Source of the DNA: DASXUL01 sp036504855 | GTDB taxonomy: Bacteria > Armatimonadota > DTGP01 > JAKQQT01 | Direction: 5' to 3' | DNA length: 64,000 nt | Assembly (NCBI GenBank): GCA_036504855.1 | Contig: DASXUL010000109.1 | Coordinates: 14,072 to 78,071 of the forward strand | Shown here: positions 39,855-49,191 of the stretch, one piece after another | Layout of the letters: each line of letters begins with the position of its first letter | Position numbering within the stretch: position 1 is the stretch's first letter | Position numbers and translations under genes: made by a program | Notes under the pieces: model-generated | The model's input: only the letters and a program-made list of their open reading frames with translations | What the model was told of the DNA's origin: nothing | The model's database searches: none

Positions 39855-42800
39855 ATGATGGTTCCAGTCCGCTGAGGAGGGATTCCAGGGTGGCGAAGTC
39901 GACGGGTTTCACCAGGTGGTGGTTGAAGCCGGCCTCACGGGAGCGGATGTGATCCTCCTCCTGACCGTAGCCGGTGAGGGCGACGAGGGTGGCGGGGTGG
40001 AGATCGGCGTTGCCGCGCAGGCGCCGGGCGACCTCGTAGCCGTCCATGCTGGGCAGGCCGATGTCCAGCAGCACAACGTCCGCGCGGAACCTGGCGGCCA
40101 CTTCCAGGGCGGTCAACCCATCGTGCACGATTCGCACGGTATAGCCCCACATGCCCAGGATCTCGCCGAGGGTCTTGGCGGCATCCACGTTGTCTTCAAC
40201 CAGCATGATACGGAGGCGTTTCGGCGCTGCGTCGCCGGAGTTCGCGGCGGGATCGCCATCGGCGCGGGGTGCGGACGCAGCGCTCAGAGCAGGGAGCCGG
40301 ACCACGAACTCGCTTCCTTTGCCGGGGCCTTCGCTGTGCGCTTCCACGGCGCCGTGGTGCATTTCCACCAGGCTCTTCACCACGGTGAGGCCGATGCCGA
40401 GGCCGCCCTCGGCTCGGTCCAACGAGCGTTCCGCTTGGGCGAACAGGTCAAACACCTGGCGGAGCATGTCTGGGGCGATTCCCATGCCAGAGTCACGCAC
40501 TCGCAGCACGGCCTGGTTGTCCTCGCGGCCCGCGGTGAGGACGATGGAGCCGCCTGGCTTCGTGTATTTGGCGGCGTTGCTGAGCAGGTTGGTGAGCACC
40601 TGCGCGAGGCGGATGGGATCCGCCTGCAACCACACAGGTTCCGGGTCGACGTGTGTGGATAGCGTGTGTTCGCGCGCCTCCAGGAGGGGCGCGGCGGTCT
40701 GCAGGGCCTGGTCCACGATGTCCGAGAGCGTAATCAGCGCAGTGCGCAGTTCGATCTTTCCCTGCGTAATGCGAGACACATCCAGCAGGTCGTCCACAAG
40801 CCGGGCCATGTGCTTGGCCTGGCGGTCGACCACATTGAGCGTGCGTTGTGTCGACGGGTCCGCCTTGCCGCGCAGATCAATAAGCTTCAGCGCGTTGGAG
40901 ATGGCGCCCAGCGGGTTGCGCAGTTCGTGGCTGAGCATGGCGAGGAACTGATCTTTGGCGAGGTCCGCCTTGCGGATTTCGCGGTAAAGGCGGGCGTTCT
41001 CCACGGCCACGGAGGCGCGACGCGCCAGCTCAATCGCCAGGGCAAGGTCCTGCTGTGTATAGCGGCGCCCGGAGTCGGCGTACATGAAGGAGATGCCGCC
41101 AAAGGCCTCTCCATGCACCGAGAGGGGCACGCCCATGAAGGAGCACGCCCCCAGCTTGCGGAGCGCCGCGAGATGGTCCTCATCTTCGGCGGCGGCGCGG
41201 AAATCGGCGTCTCGGAGGTGGGTAACCAGTTGGGTTTCGCCCCTGCGAAGCGCCTTCAGGCGCGGGTGACGCGGAGCTGATGAGGTGAAGTAGGTCAACT
41301 GGAGCTGTCGCAGCAGGTCTTCCTGCTCGGGATCCGCGTGGGCGACGGCGAGGCGACGCACGCGGTCTTCCGCCTCAAAGACGTCGATGTAGCAGTAGTC
41401 GGCCAGGCCGGGAACGATTGTGTGGGCGAGGTTGGCGAGGGTGGTTTCGTAGTCCAGCGATTCGGCCAGGGTTTCGCTGGCGCGAGCCAGGAAGCGAAGG
41501 GTCTCACCGGCGCGTTTGTGGGCGGTCATGTCGGTCATACTGCCGATCATGCGCACGGCCGCACCGTCCGCGGATCGCGTCACATAGCTGCGGTCCAAGA
41601 CGTCCGCCCACGTCCCGTCGCCGCGCATGAAGCGGTACTCGCCGGTCCAGTAGGCGCCGCCGCCCCGGATGACGTCCCACAGGGTGCGGACCATTTCCTC
41701 CCGGTCATCGGGGTGCGTTCGGTCGTACCACCACTGGCCGTCGCGGCCGACCTGGTCCGGCGAGTATCCGAAAACGGTGAGGAGGCTGTCATTATGCACA
41801 AGCTCACCGGTGCGCAGGTCCCAATCCCAGATGACTTCCTGAGTAGCAAGCTGAACGAGGCGATAGCGCTCCTCGCTGTCGCGCACGGCCTCCTCGGCCA
41901 GCACACGCTCCGTGACGTCCATGTTCACGCCGCGCATCCCCAGACGCTTGCCGGTCTCGTCGCAGATGGAAACGGAGTGTGACTCCAGCCACAGGATGCG
42001 GCCGTCGCGGGTGATCGAGCGGTAAACATCTGCGCCGCCGCCAGACTCGTAGATCTCCCTGGCGCGTTCCTGGGCTCGCGCGCGGTCATCCGGATGCACC
42101 ACGGTGAGCCAGAAGTTGGCGCGGCCTAGCCAGTCCTCCGGCGTGTAGCCGAGCATAGTTTCAATGTGGCGGCTAACGTAGTTGACGCGCCCCAGTGTGG
42201 GGTCCGGCTCATCCCAGAACTCCCACACCACCCCGGGAACGCTTGACAGCAGGTTCTCCAGGCGCTCGCGCTCCCGGTGGACCTGTGCAATGAGGGCGCG
42301 GTTTTCGGCCTCGGCGCGGTTGCGCTCGGTGGTGTCGCGGGCGGAAGTGAACACGCCGACGACATCATGCCCCACCAGGATCGGTCCGAGCGTGACATGG
42401 ACGTCTACCCTCGATCCGTCCTTGCGGGCGAGGACCATATCCACTTCCTGTGGGCCGGCGGCGACGTCTCTGAACAGCGCGCGAGCCGCCTCTAGGTGGG
42501 CGGGATCCACGATCAGATCGATGCTGGAGCCGATGAACTCCGACTCCGTATACCCGGTGAGCCGCAGCCCGGCCGGGTTTACGCGCTGGTAGCGACCCTG
42601 GAGGTCGAGCATGGCGATGGCGTCATCGGTGTTCTCGAAGAGGGAGCGATAGCGCTGCTCGCTTTCCTCCAAGGCGCGCTGGGCGGCCTTGCGGTCCGTG
42701 ATGTCTTGCATCATCGCCAACCGCGCCGATCGGTTGCGGAAGCGGATGGCGTGGCTGCTGGCAAGGACGTAGTGGATGGAGCCGTCCTTGTGCAGATGGC

Positions 42801-43071
42801 GCCATTCGCCGGAGGAACGGAGGGCTGGTCCGGAGGTCGCCACGAGATTGCGCAGAGCGGCAACCTCCTCGGGTGGATGGATGTCTTCGATGCACATCGA
42901 GACGAACTCATCCCGCGTGTAACCGTAGGTCTCAATGGCCGCCCGGTTTACCTCAAGGAAGAGGCGGCTCTCCGTGTCGAAGACCCACATGGGCATGGGG
43001 TTGCTGGCGAAGAGAAGCTCAAAGGCTTCGTCGGAGCCGGTGTAGGGCTGCTGCAGGTCGGTGAATTCCAT
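39853..43071 (-). CDS. Hybrid histidine kinase with four PAS domains, GAF and receiver
   Basis: 1072 residues from the ATG at 43071 (no ribosome-binding site seen; a frame to 43179 adds a basic extension). Four PAS domains lie at about 15-130, 140-260, 285-410 and 415-545, followed by a GAF domain (570-690) and a HisKA with SHELRNPLG (H715). The HATPase domain has NAAKYTKPGG and RDSGMGIAP, and the receiver domain near 960-1070 has LLDIGLPSMDG (D1003). It senses small ligands or redox state through PAS/GAF and phosphorylates its own receiver. It lies opposite to pstS and outside the phoR-phoB pair, so it may sense something other than phosphate. Confidence 0.9.
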   Translation of the reverse strand: MEFTDLQQPYTGSDEAFELLFASNPMPMWVFDTESRLFLEVNRAAIETYGYTRDEFVSMCIEDIHPPEEVAALRNLVATSGPALRSSGEWRHLHKDGSIHYVLASSHAIRFRNRSARLAMMQDITDRKAAQRALEESEQRYRSLFENTDDAIAMLDLQGRYQRVNPAGLRLTGYTESEFIGSSIDLIVDPAHLEAARALFRDVAAGPQEVDMVLARKDGSRVDVHVTLGPILVGHDVVGVFTSARDTTERNRAEAENRALIAQVHRERERLENLLSSVPGVVWEFWDEPDPTLGRVNYVSRHIETMLGYTPEDWLGRANFWLTVVHPDDRARAQERAREIYESGGGADVYRSITRDGRILWLESHSVSICDETGKRLGMRGVNMDVTERVLAEEAVRDSEERYRLVQLATQEVIWDWDLRTGELVHNDSLLTVFGYSPDQVGRDGQWWYDRTHPDDREEMVRTLWDVIRGGGAYWTGEYRFMRGDGTWADVLDRSYVTRSADGAAVRMIGSMTDMTAHKRAGETLRFLARASETLAESLDYETTLANLAHTIVPGLADYCYIDVFEAEDRVRRLAVAHADPEQEDLLRQLQLTYFTSSAPRHPRLKALRRGETQLVTHLRDADFRAAAEDEDHLAALRKLGACSFMGVPLSVHGEAFGGISFMYADSGRRYTQQDLALAIELARRASVAVENARLYREIRKADLAKDQFLAMLSHELRNPLGAISNALKLIDLRGKADPSTQRTLNVVDRQAKHMARLVDDLLDVSRITQGKIELRTALITLSDIVDQALQTAAPLLEAREHTLSTHVDPEPVWLQADPIRLAQVLTNLLSNAAKYTKPGGSIVLTAGREDNQAVLRVRDSGMGIAPDMLRQVFDLFAQAERSLDRAEGGLGIGLTVVKSLVEMHHGAVEAHSEGPGKGSEFVVRLPALSAASAPRADGDPAANSGDAAPKRLRIMLVEDNVDAAKTLGEILGMWGYTVRIVHDGLTALEVAARFRADVVLLDIGLPSMDGYEVARRLRGNADLHPATLVALTGYGQEEDHIRSREAGFNHHLVKPVDFATLESLLSGLEPS

Positions 43072-43340
43072 TGCGTGGTTGGTCGCCACGGTTCGGTGGG
43101 GTGGACCTGCTTGGCGTCGCTCCGCGCGCAGGCGATCCCGTGACACCCCCATGATACCGGATACGCAGGGCGCCGTCAAACGGGGCGGCGTTGGCGTCGC
43201 CGCTTCGGGGAGTCGCGCCCTATGGGCAGGCCGGGCGCCGCTTCCATCGCGCTGAAACTGCCGCCCCGTGGGCGTGCCGAGTGGGCTCGAACTATGCTGA
43301 TGCCAGCGCCCGCGCGCGAACCATCCCTAGGAGGCGCCGA

Positions 43341-46196
43341 TTGAGCGAACCGTTTCTGTTCCTGGACCCGGCATGCTGTGACCTGCCGGAGCCGCTTGCC
43401 AATGATATCCGCCTGCTGGACCGTCTCCTCGGTGAAATGCTCACCCAACAGGAGGGCCCCGAACTGGCCCGCCTGGCGCGCCGGCTCTGCCATGACGATG
43501 CGGAAGAGGCGTATTCGCTGATCAGCCGTATGCCGGAGCTGCAGGACCCGCTGGTGGTGCAGCGCCTGCTGCGGGCCTTTACCGCGCTGTTCCAGTTGCT
43601 GAACGCGGCCCAACAGAAGGAGATCGTGCGCGTAAACCGGCAGCGGCGAACGCAGTTGTCCGGCGCGCCGCGTCCCGAAAGCATCGCCGAGGCGGTTCTA
43701 GCCCTGAAGAACGCGAACGTATCCGCGGACGGGGTGCGGCGCCTGCTTTCGCGGCTGGATATCTGCCCCACCCTCACGGCCCACCCCACCGAGGCGCGCC
43801 GGCGCGCTGTGCTGGACAAGCTGCAGACGATCTCGGAATGCCTCATGGAAGGGGCTGAAACCACCCGCTCGTTCCGGCTGGACCGCCCGCTGGATACCGA
43901 GGGCCTCGCCGAGGGCGCCCTTCGCCGCGCCCTTCTGGAGTTGTGGCGAACCGACGAGTTGCGCTCTACCGCCATGACCGTCGACGATGAAGTGCGCAAC
44001 GCCCTCTACTACTTCGACCACGGCATTATGGATGTGGTCGCCTGGCTGCACGACGACCTCCGCTCCGCACTCTCCGCCTGCTATCCCGGCGAGGCGTTTG
44101 AGATTCCGGCCTTCCTCACCTTCCGAAGCTGGGTGGGCGGCGACCGTGACGGCAACCCCCATGTGACCGCGGATGTTACCTGGCGAACGCTGCTGGCCCA
44201 CAAGCGCCTCGCTTTGCGCGCCTGGCGGCGGCGGGCCGAGGCGTTGCAGCGCGAGCTCACTCAGAGCGCCCGCCAGGCCGGCGTGGCGCCGGAGTTGATA
44301 GCTTCGATCGAGGAGGACCGCCGGTCTATCGCTCTGCCGGAAGACGTGGAACGTCACCACGAAAACGAGCCGTACGCGTTGAAGCTGGCGTTTGTGCGGG
44401 CGCGGCTCGAAGCCACCGAGCGGAGTCTGGACGGCCTCGGCGACTGGCGCGCCGAAGGGCCTTCCTTCGCGCCCCGTCCGCCCGCCTATGAGAATGCCGG
44501 GCAGCTCCTCGCCGATCTCCGCCTCATCCAGTCCAGCCTGCGGAACAACAATGGCGCGGCGCTGGCGGACGAAGGCCCGCTGGCCCATTTCGTCACGCAG
44601 GTTCAGGCGTTTGGATTCCGCCTGGCGAGCCTCGATGTGCGGCAGCACAGCGAAGCGCAGGAGCGCTTTCTCGACGAGGCCTTCCTGGCGGCCGGCGCGT
44701 TGCCCGAGGATCGCCCTTACTCGTCGCTGCCCGAGCCGGACAAGGTACGCCTGCTGACCCGTGAGCTCATGGGCGTGCGGCCCCTGTTGCCCCGCGGCTG
44801 GCTCCCCTCCGAGGCGGCGCGCGACCTGCCGCAGCTCTTCGAGGTCATCGGCCACGCGCAGCGCTACATCTCGCCCGAGTCCGTGACCTCCTACATCATC
44901 AGCATGACCCACGGCCTGAGCGATATCCTGGAGCCGCTGGTGATCGCCAAGGAAGCCGGCCTCGTGCGGTGGCGAGCCAGCGCGAACGGCCTCGCGATGG
45001 AGAGCGACCTGGACATCGTGCCGCTATTCGAGACGATTGATGACCTGAATGGCTGCGACGCTCTGATGACCACCCTGTTCGCCAACCGCGCCTACCGCGC
45101 CCACCTTGCGGCGCGCGGCGGTTTCCAGGAGGTGATGCTGGGCTACTCGGACAGCAGCAAGGACGGCGGGTTCCTGGCCGCCAACTTCGCTCTCCACGAT
45201 ACCCAGGCTCGTCTGGCCGCGGTATGCCGTCGGGCGGGGGTGGAGTTGCGCCTGTTCCATGGGCGGGGCGGCACGGTGGGTCGGGGCGGCGGGCGGGCCA
45301 ACCGCGCCATCCTCAGCCAGCCGCCCGGGTCGTGCACCGGGCGCATCCGCTTTACGGAACAGGGCGAGGTGGTGAGCTATCGCTACAGCCTGCCCCCGTT
45401 CGCCCACCGGCATCTGGAGCAGATCGCCAGCGCCGTGCTGCTTTCCGCGGGCCTCCATTCCGGCAGCCGGCCGGCGAGAAACGCCTGGATCGGGGCGATG
45501 CGCGAAATGGCCGCCCAGAGCCGAAGGGCTTACCGCGCGCTGGTGTACGATGATCCGGAGTTCTGGGACTTCTACGTCCAGGCGACCCCTATCGGGCATA
45601 TCAGTCAGCTTGCCATCGGCTCACGCCCCGCCCGGCGGCCGGATGGGAAAGGCGGCGGCATCGAAAACCTGCGCGCCATCCCGTGGGTGTTCGCGTGGGT
45701 GCAGAGCCGGTACGTGGCGCCGGGCTGGTATGGCCTGGGCAGCGCTCTGTTGTGGTACATCGACCAGGCGCCCGGCAATCTGGAGGCCCTGCGAGAGATG
45801 TACCGGAAGTGGCCGCTCTTTCACACCGTGCTCGACGACGCGCAGTTGGAGTTGATGCGCGCCCATATGCCGACGGCGGCGTTGTATGCGGCCCGGGTCC
45901 GCCCCGCCGAATTGGGCCGGCGTATCCACGCCGAGATCGAGGCGGAGTACGCGCGAACGCGGGAGACAGTATTGAGCGTGACCGGGGCCGGGGAGCTGCT
46001 GTCGCACGCATCCATGGTGCGGCGGATGATCGGTTTGCGGAACCCGGCCGTGCTGCCCCTGAGCCGCCTGCAAGTGGCGCTGATGGAGTCCGGCGGAACG
46101 CTGTCTCTTCTGAGCGAGACAGACGACCCCGCTTGGCGCGATGCCCTGCTCCTCAGCATCACGGCCATCGCCGCCGCCATGCAGAGCACGGGGTAA
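43341..46196 (+). CDS. ppc: Phosphoenolpyruvate carboxylase
   Basis: 951 residues from a TTG at 43341 with AGGAGG 6 bases upstream. TAHPTEARR (catalytic His, H148), GGDRDGNPHVT, LGYSDSSKDGG and FHGRGGTVGRGGG are the four PEPC signatures. The enzyme fixes bicarbonate onto PEP to give oxaloacetate, an anaplerotic reaction. The C-terminus ends QSTG, like the usual R-N-T-G end. It is monocistronic, divergent from the hybrid kinase. Confidence 0.97.
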   Translation: MSEPFLFLDPACCDLPEPLANDIRLLDRLLGEMLTQQEGPELARLARRLCHDDAEEAYSLISRMPELQDPLVVQRLLRAFTALFQLLNAAQQKEIVRVNRQRRTQLSGAPRPESIAEAVLALKNANVSADGVRRLLSRLDICPTLTAHPTEARRRAVLDKLQTISECLMEGAETTRSFRLDRPLDTEGLAEGALRRALLELWRTDELRSTAMTVDDEVRNALYYFDHGIMDVVAWLHDDLRSALSACYPGEAFEIPAFLTFRSWVGGDRDGNPHVTADVTWRTLLAHKRLALRAWRRRAEALQRELTQSARQAGVAPELIASIEEDRRSIALPEDVERHHENEPYALKLAFVRARLEATERSLDGLGDWRAEGPSFAPRPPAYENAGQLLADLRLIQSSLRNNNGAALADEGPLAHFVTQVQAFGFRLASLDVRQHSEAQERFLDEAFLAAGALPEDRPYSSLPEPDKVRLLTRELMGVRPLLPRGWLPSEAARDLPQLFEVIGHAQRYISPESVTSYIISMTHGLSDILEPLVIAKEAGLVRWRASANGLAMESDLDIVPLFETIDDLNGCDALMTTLFANRAYRAHLAARGGFQEVMLGYSDSSKDGGFLAANFALHDTQARLAAVCRRAGVELRLFHGRGGTVGRGGGRANRAILSQPPGSCTGRIRFTEQGEVVSYRYSLPPFAHRHLEQIASAVLLSAGLHSGSRPARNAWIGAMREMAAQSRRAYRALVYDDPEFWDFYVQATPIGHISQLAIGSRPARRPDGKGGGIENLRAIPWVFAWVQSRYVAPGWYGLGSALLWYIDQAPGNLEALREMYRKWPLFHTVLDDAQLELMRAHMPTAALYAARVRPAELGRRIHAEIEAEYARTRETVLSVTGAGELLSHASMVRRMIGLRNPAVLPLSRLQVALMESGGTLSLLSETDDPAWRDALLLSITAIAAAMQSTG

Positions 46197-46202
46197 CGGG
46201 CT

Positions 46203-46556
46203 CTACCGCCGCTCGCGGGCGGAACGGCGATCCAGGGTAATGAGCGCGCCGGAAAGCTCGGAGGGATCTGCGCCGGCGAGGAGGCGCAGGAGCCGGCGCA
46301 ACACGCGCTCGGGGGCGGCGTGCAGATCCCGCAGCAAGATGATGCCGGCGAAGCGCCGCGGCTGGAAATCGCGCCGCCGGCGGAAGTCGCCGTCGGCGGT
46401 GAGCAGCACGAGCCCGAGGCGGCGGGACAGTTCGGCGACCTCACGATCCGTGGCGCGGGGGTCGGCGACATCTACAAGCCGGGTGATAGCGTGCCCCTCG
46501 CCGCGTAATGCCGCCAGGATGGGCTCGGGGACGCAATGATCGGCGAGGATCCTCAT
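46203..46556 (-). CDS. DUF5615-type PIN-like protein
   Basis: 117 residues. MRILADHCVP, LLTADGDF and IILLRDL match the DUF5615 PIN-like family, often the toxin of a pair with a DUF433 antitoxin. No DUF433 gene is visible on the upstream side (46557-46740), so it may be orphan. The acidic positions of a PIN active site (D6, and the TADGD block) are present. Its start is close to the phoR start on the other strand. Confidence 0.8.
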   Translation of the reverse strand: MRILADHCVPEPILAALRGEGHAITRLVDVADPRATDREVAELSRRLGLVLLTADGDFRRRRDFQPRRFAGIILLRDLHAAPERVLRRLLRLLAGADPSELSGALITLDRRSARERR

Positions 46557-46741
46557 GGCGCCAATACGTTCCCGGCCGGACAGCCAGGCGTGTGGACGCT
46601 ATGCGGCGGCGTTTGATGGTTCATTCCCCCAATTCCCTCCGGCGGCTCGGCTGGCCGCGCAACCCATGCTAGCGAACTGGCGCTGGACGGCGCTTCCGGG
46701 CGGGCTTGCCATTTCGACGCCCGCATCGGCAACATCGAAGC

Positions 46742-48082
46742 GTGCTCCCTCGATTATCATATCGGACCAAGACCTTCCTCGCTACGCTGGCGGCGGCGGC
46801 CGGCTGCGCCGCCGTGGCGTTGGCGGCGGCGAGCATGGGCGCCTCATGGGTAGTGGCCGCCGGTCTGGCATTCCTCTTCGGAGTTTGCGGCGCCAGCATC
46901 GTCTCGGAATGGGTCAGCGCGCCCTTGATGAAGCTGCTGGACTGGGCCGCGCGGCCCGAGACCACGCGCCTCCGGCTGCACTCCGGCGACGAGTGGCAGG
47001 ACGCGGCGCAGCAGGTTCTGGCCGGGCGGCGGGAGGCGCGGCGACGCCTTGCCGAAGCGTCCACGGAGCTGGCGCAGTTGCGCGCCGTGCTTTCCACCAT
47101 GGCGGATGGCGTGCTGGTGGTCGATTCAGATGCCCGGGTTCGCCTTGTAAACGCCGCCGCCGCCGCCATCCTGGGCGTCACCGAGGAGCAGTCGCTGGGG
47201 CGTACCGTCATTGAATGCACGGTGAGCGGCCCGCTGGATGATGCCGTCCACAAAGCCCTGGGCGGAGAGGCTCAGGTGGCCGCCGATCTGGACCTTCTTT
47301 ACCCGCAATCCCGCCGCGTGCGGGCCCTCGTCAGCGCCGCGGGGCACGGGCGCGACCGCGCCGCCGTGGCTGTGCTGCACGACCTAACGGAGACCTTCCG
47401 CCTGGACCAAGTGCGCCGTGATTTCGTGGCCAACGTGAGCCACGAGCTGAGAACGCCCGTTTCCGGCATCCAGACGTTGGCGGAGAACCTGCTGCAGGGC
47501 GCGCTGGATGACCGTGAGGCGGCGCTGGGGTTCCTGACTCACATCCTGCAGTCTACCCAGCGGCTGGTGGCGTTGGTGGATGACCTTCTGGGGCTGGCCC
47601 GCGCCGAGACCGCAGCCACAGTGGAACAAGCGCCGGTTCCCATCGGCCGCGTGGCCCGCGCCGTGATGGCCACGATGGACCCGCTGATCTCGGAGAAGGG
47701 GCTCGACGTGGGGGTGGATGTTCCGGATGACCTGGCCGCGCTCTCCGATCCCGAAAGCGTTCGGCAGATCATCGGCAACCTCGTGGACAACGCCGTGAAG
47801 TACACTCCGCCGGGGGGCAAAGTAGACGTTCGCGCGATGCGCGATGGCGACTGGGCGGTGGTGTGTGTCGCGGACACCGGTATCGGCATCCCCCAGGAAG
47901 AGCAGTCGCGCATCTTCGAGCGGTTCTACCGGGTGGATCGCCATCGCTCGCGCGAGGCAGGCGGCACGGGCCTCGGCCTCAGCATCGTGAAGCACCTCGT
48001 GGAGCGCGTGGGCGGCGCCGTCAGCGTTGCCAGCACCCCCGGCAAGGGCAGCGCCTTCACCGTCCGCCTTCCGGCGGCCTGA
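46742..48082 (+). CDS. phoR: Phosphate-regulon sensor histidine kinase PhoR
   Basis: 446 residues from a GTG at 46742 (a TTG at 46706 is an alternative; neither has a strong ribosome-binding site). Two close hydrophobic segments (about 9-33 and 36-55) anchor it. A PAS domain (about 110-215, STMADGVLVVD) follows, then HisKA NVSHELRTPVSG (H234) and the ATPase domain with DNAVKYTPPGG and DTGIGIP. The short periplasmic part and PAS domain fit PhoR, which senses the activity state of the Pst transporter via PhoU. It lies upstream of phoB but is separated by a palindrome and a Pho-box region. Confidence 0.88.
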   Translation: MLPRLSYRTKTFLATLAAAAGCAAVALAAASMGASWVVAAGLAFLFGVCGASIVSEWVSAPLMKLLDWAARPETTRLRLHSGDEWQDAAQQVLAGRREARRRLAEASTELAQLRAVLSTMADGVLVVDSDARVRLVNAAAAAILGVTEEQSLGRTVIECTVSGPLDDAVHKALGGEAQVAADLDLLYPQSRRVRALVSAAGHGRDRAAVAVLHDLTETFRLDQVRRDFVANVSHELRTPVSGIQTLAENLLQGALDDREAALGFLTHILQSTQRLVALVDDLLGLARAETAATVEQAPVPIGRVARAVMATMDPLISEKGLDVGVDVPDDLAALSDPESVRQIIGNLVDNAVKYTPPGGKVDVRAMRDGDWAVVCVADTGIGIPQEEQSRIFERFYRVDRHRSREAGGTGLGLSIVKHLVERVGGAVSVASTPGKGSAFTVRLPAA

Positions 48083-48085
48083 ATA

Positions 48086-48263
48086 GTCGTCAGTCGTCAG
48101 TCGTCAGTAATCAGTCGTCAGTAATCAGTCGTCAGTCGTCAGTAATCAGTCATCAGTAATCAGTGATCAGTGATCAGCCCCAGGGCCCCGCGCCAGACGA
48201 CAAGCGCGCTCCCGGACGGGGGCCTTGGGACTGACAACTGACGACTGATGACTGATGACTGAC
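48086..48263. repeat. Heptad palindrome D, longest heptad array
   Basis: Left side: 13 uninterrupted heptads (GTCGTCA, GTAATCA, GTCATCA, GTGATCA variants) at 48086-48176. Right side: inverted heptads from about 48223 to 48263. The centre is a GC-rich hairpin region. It sits 4 bases after the phoR stop. Confidence 0.8.
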
Positions 48264-48303
48264 GCTAAGCCATCCTTTGCCTGTTCTTAGCCGCGCCTTA
48301 AGG
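48263..48303 (+). promoter_or_regulatory. Pho-box-like half-sites upstream of phoB
   Basis: Half-sites GCTAAGC, CTTTGC, CTTAGC and CTTAAGG with TT (or its equivalent) at about 48264, 48276, 48287 and 48298, spaced 11-12 bases apart. This is the same layout as at 37109 and 49112. It suggests that PhoB controls its own gene. Confidence 0.55.
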
Positions 48304-48365
48304 GTGGCGAGCCGGCGGCCGGGGTAACATGGTTGTGGGGCCGAACCGTTTCCGAACCCGCCATT

Positions 48366-49049
48366 ATGCCTGACAGTATTCTGATCATCGAGGACGAAAG
48401 CGCCATTGCCGAAGGGCTGGCGTATGCGCTGCGACAGGACGGCTTCCGTCCGCGCATCGCCGCCGACGGGGAAACCGGCCTGTCCGCGGCCCGAACCGAT
48501 CCGCCGGACCTCATCCTGCTGGATCTTATGCTCCCCGGCCTCTCCGGCTGGGAGGTCTGCCGCGCCATCCGCAAGACATCCAGCGTGCCGATCATCATGG
48601 TCACCGCTCGCGCCGAAGAGATGGACCGCGTGCTGGGCCTGGAGCTGGGCGCCGACGACTACGTGGTGAAGCCGTTCTCCACCCGCGAGGTGGTGGCGCG
48701 CATCCGAGCCATCCTCCGCCGCACTGCCCCCTCGGAATCGCTCCCGGAACAATGCCTCAGCGCCGACGGCGTTACCATGGACGTCTCGCGTCGCGAGGTC
48801 ACCGTGGATGGCCGCTCCGTCTCCTTCAGCCCCAAAGAGTGGGACCTGTTTGAGATACTCCTCCGCAACAAGGGCCGCGTGCTCACGCGCGACATCCTGC
48901 TGGAGCGCGTTTGGGGCGACGATTCGTACATGGACCGCGGCACTCTGGACGTCCACATCCGCTGGGTGCGCCAGAAGATCGAGCCGGACCCCAGCGCTCC
49001 CAGCCGCATCGTCACCGTGCGCGGCGTGGGCTACAAGTATGCCGGGTGA
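48366..49049 (+). CDS. phoB: Phosphate-regulon response regulator PhoB
   Basis: 227 residues from the ATG at 48366 (no strong ribosome-binding site). A receiver domain with ILIIEDE, LILLDLMLPG (phospho-acceptor D53), MVTAR and DYVVKPF is followed by an OmpR/PhoB winged-helix domain (about 130-227) with LSPKEWDLFEIL-type and GRVLTRDILLERVWG blocks and VRGVGYKY at the end. It should bind the Pho boxes upstream of the porin, itself and pstS. Confidence 0.93.
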   Translation: MPDSILIIEDESAIAEGLAYALRQDGFRPRIAADGETGLSAARTDPPDLILLDLMLPGLSGWEVCRAIRKTSSVPIIMVTARAEEMDRVLGLELGADDYVVKPFSTREVVARIRAILRRTAPSESLPEQCLSADGVTMDVSRREVTVDGRSVSFSPKEWDLFEILLRNKGRVLTRDILLERVWGDDSYMDRGTLDVHIRWVRQKIEPDPSAPSRIVTVRGVGYKYAG

Positions 49050-49111
49050 CGTGAGGCAGTCGGGTTCGCGCGACACGCGCTGAAGCGAGTGAAGGAAGCG
49101 CTGCTTGGCCC

Positions 49112-49151
49112 CTTAAGCATGAGTTAAGCCATCGTTAATCGCCCTTGCAGC
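49112..49151 (+). promoter_or_regulatory. Pho-box-like half-sites upstream of the pst operon
   Basis: TTAAG half-sites with TT at 49113, 49124, 49135 and 49145: CTTAAGC, GTTAAGC, GTTAATC and CTTGC, spaced 11, 11 and 10 bases, exactly as before the porin gene. A further TTAAG lies near 49160. The start codon of pstS is at 49192. Confidence 0.7.
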
Positions 49152-49191
49152 CCGCTTCCTTAAGATGACCACGGATCAATAGGAGGAAACG

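Noticed and set aside
46553..46735. 60-codon minus-strand frame ending on the PIN-like gene start
   Set aside because: No antitoxin similarity, low-complexity composition and no ribosome-binding site.
48086..48176. Heptad array as a possible CRISPR
   Set aside because: Units are 7 bases with no spacers of 30 bases and no cas genes nearby.
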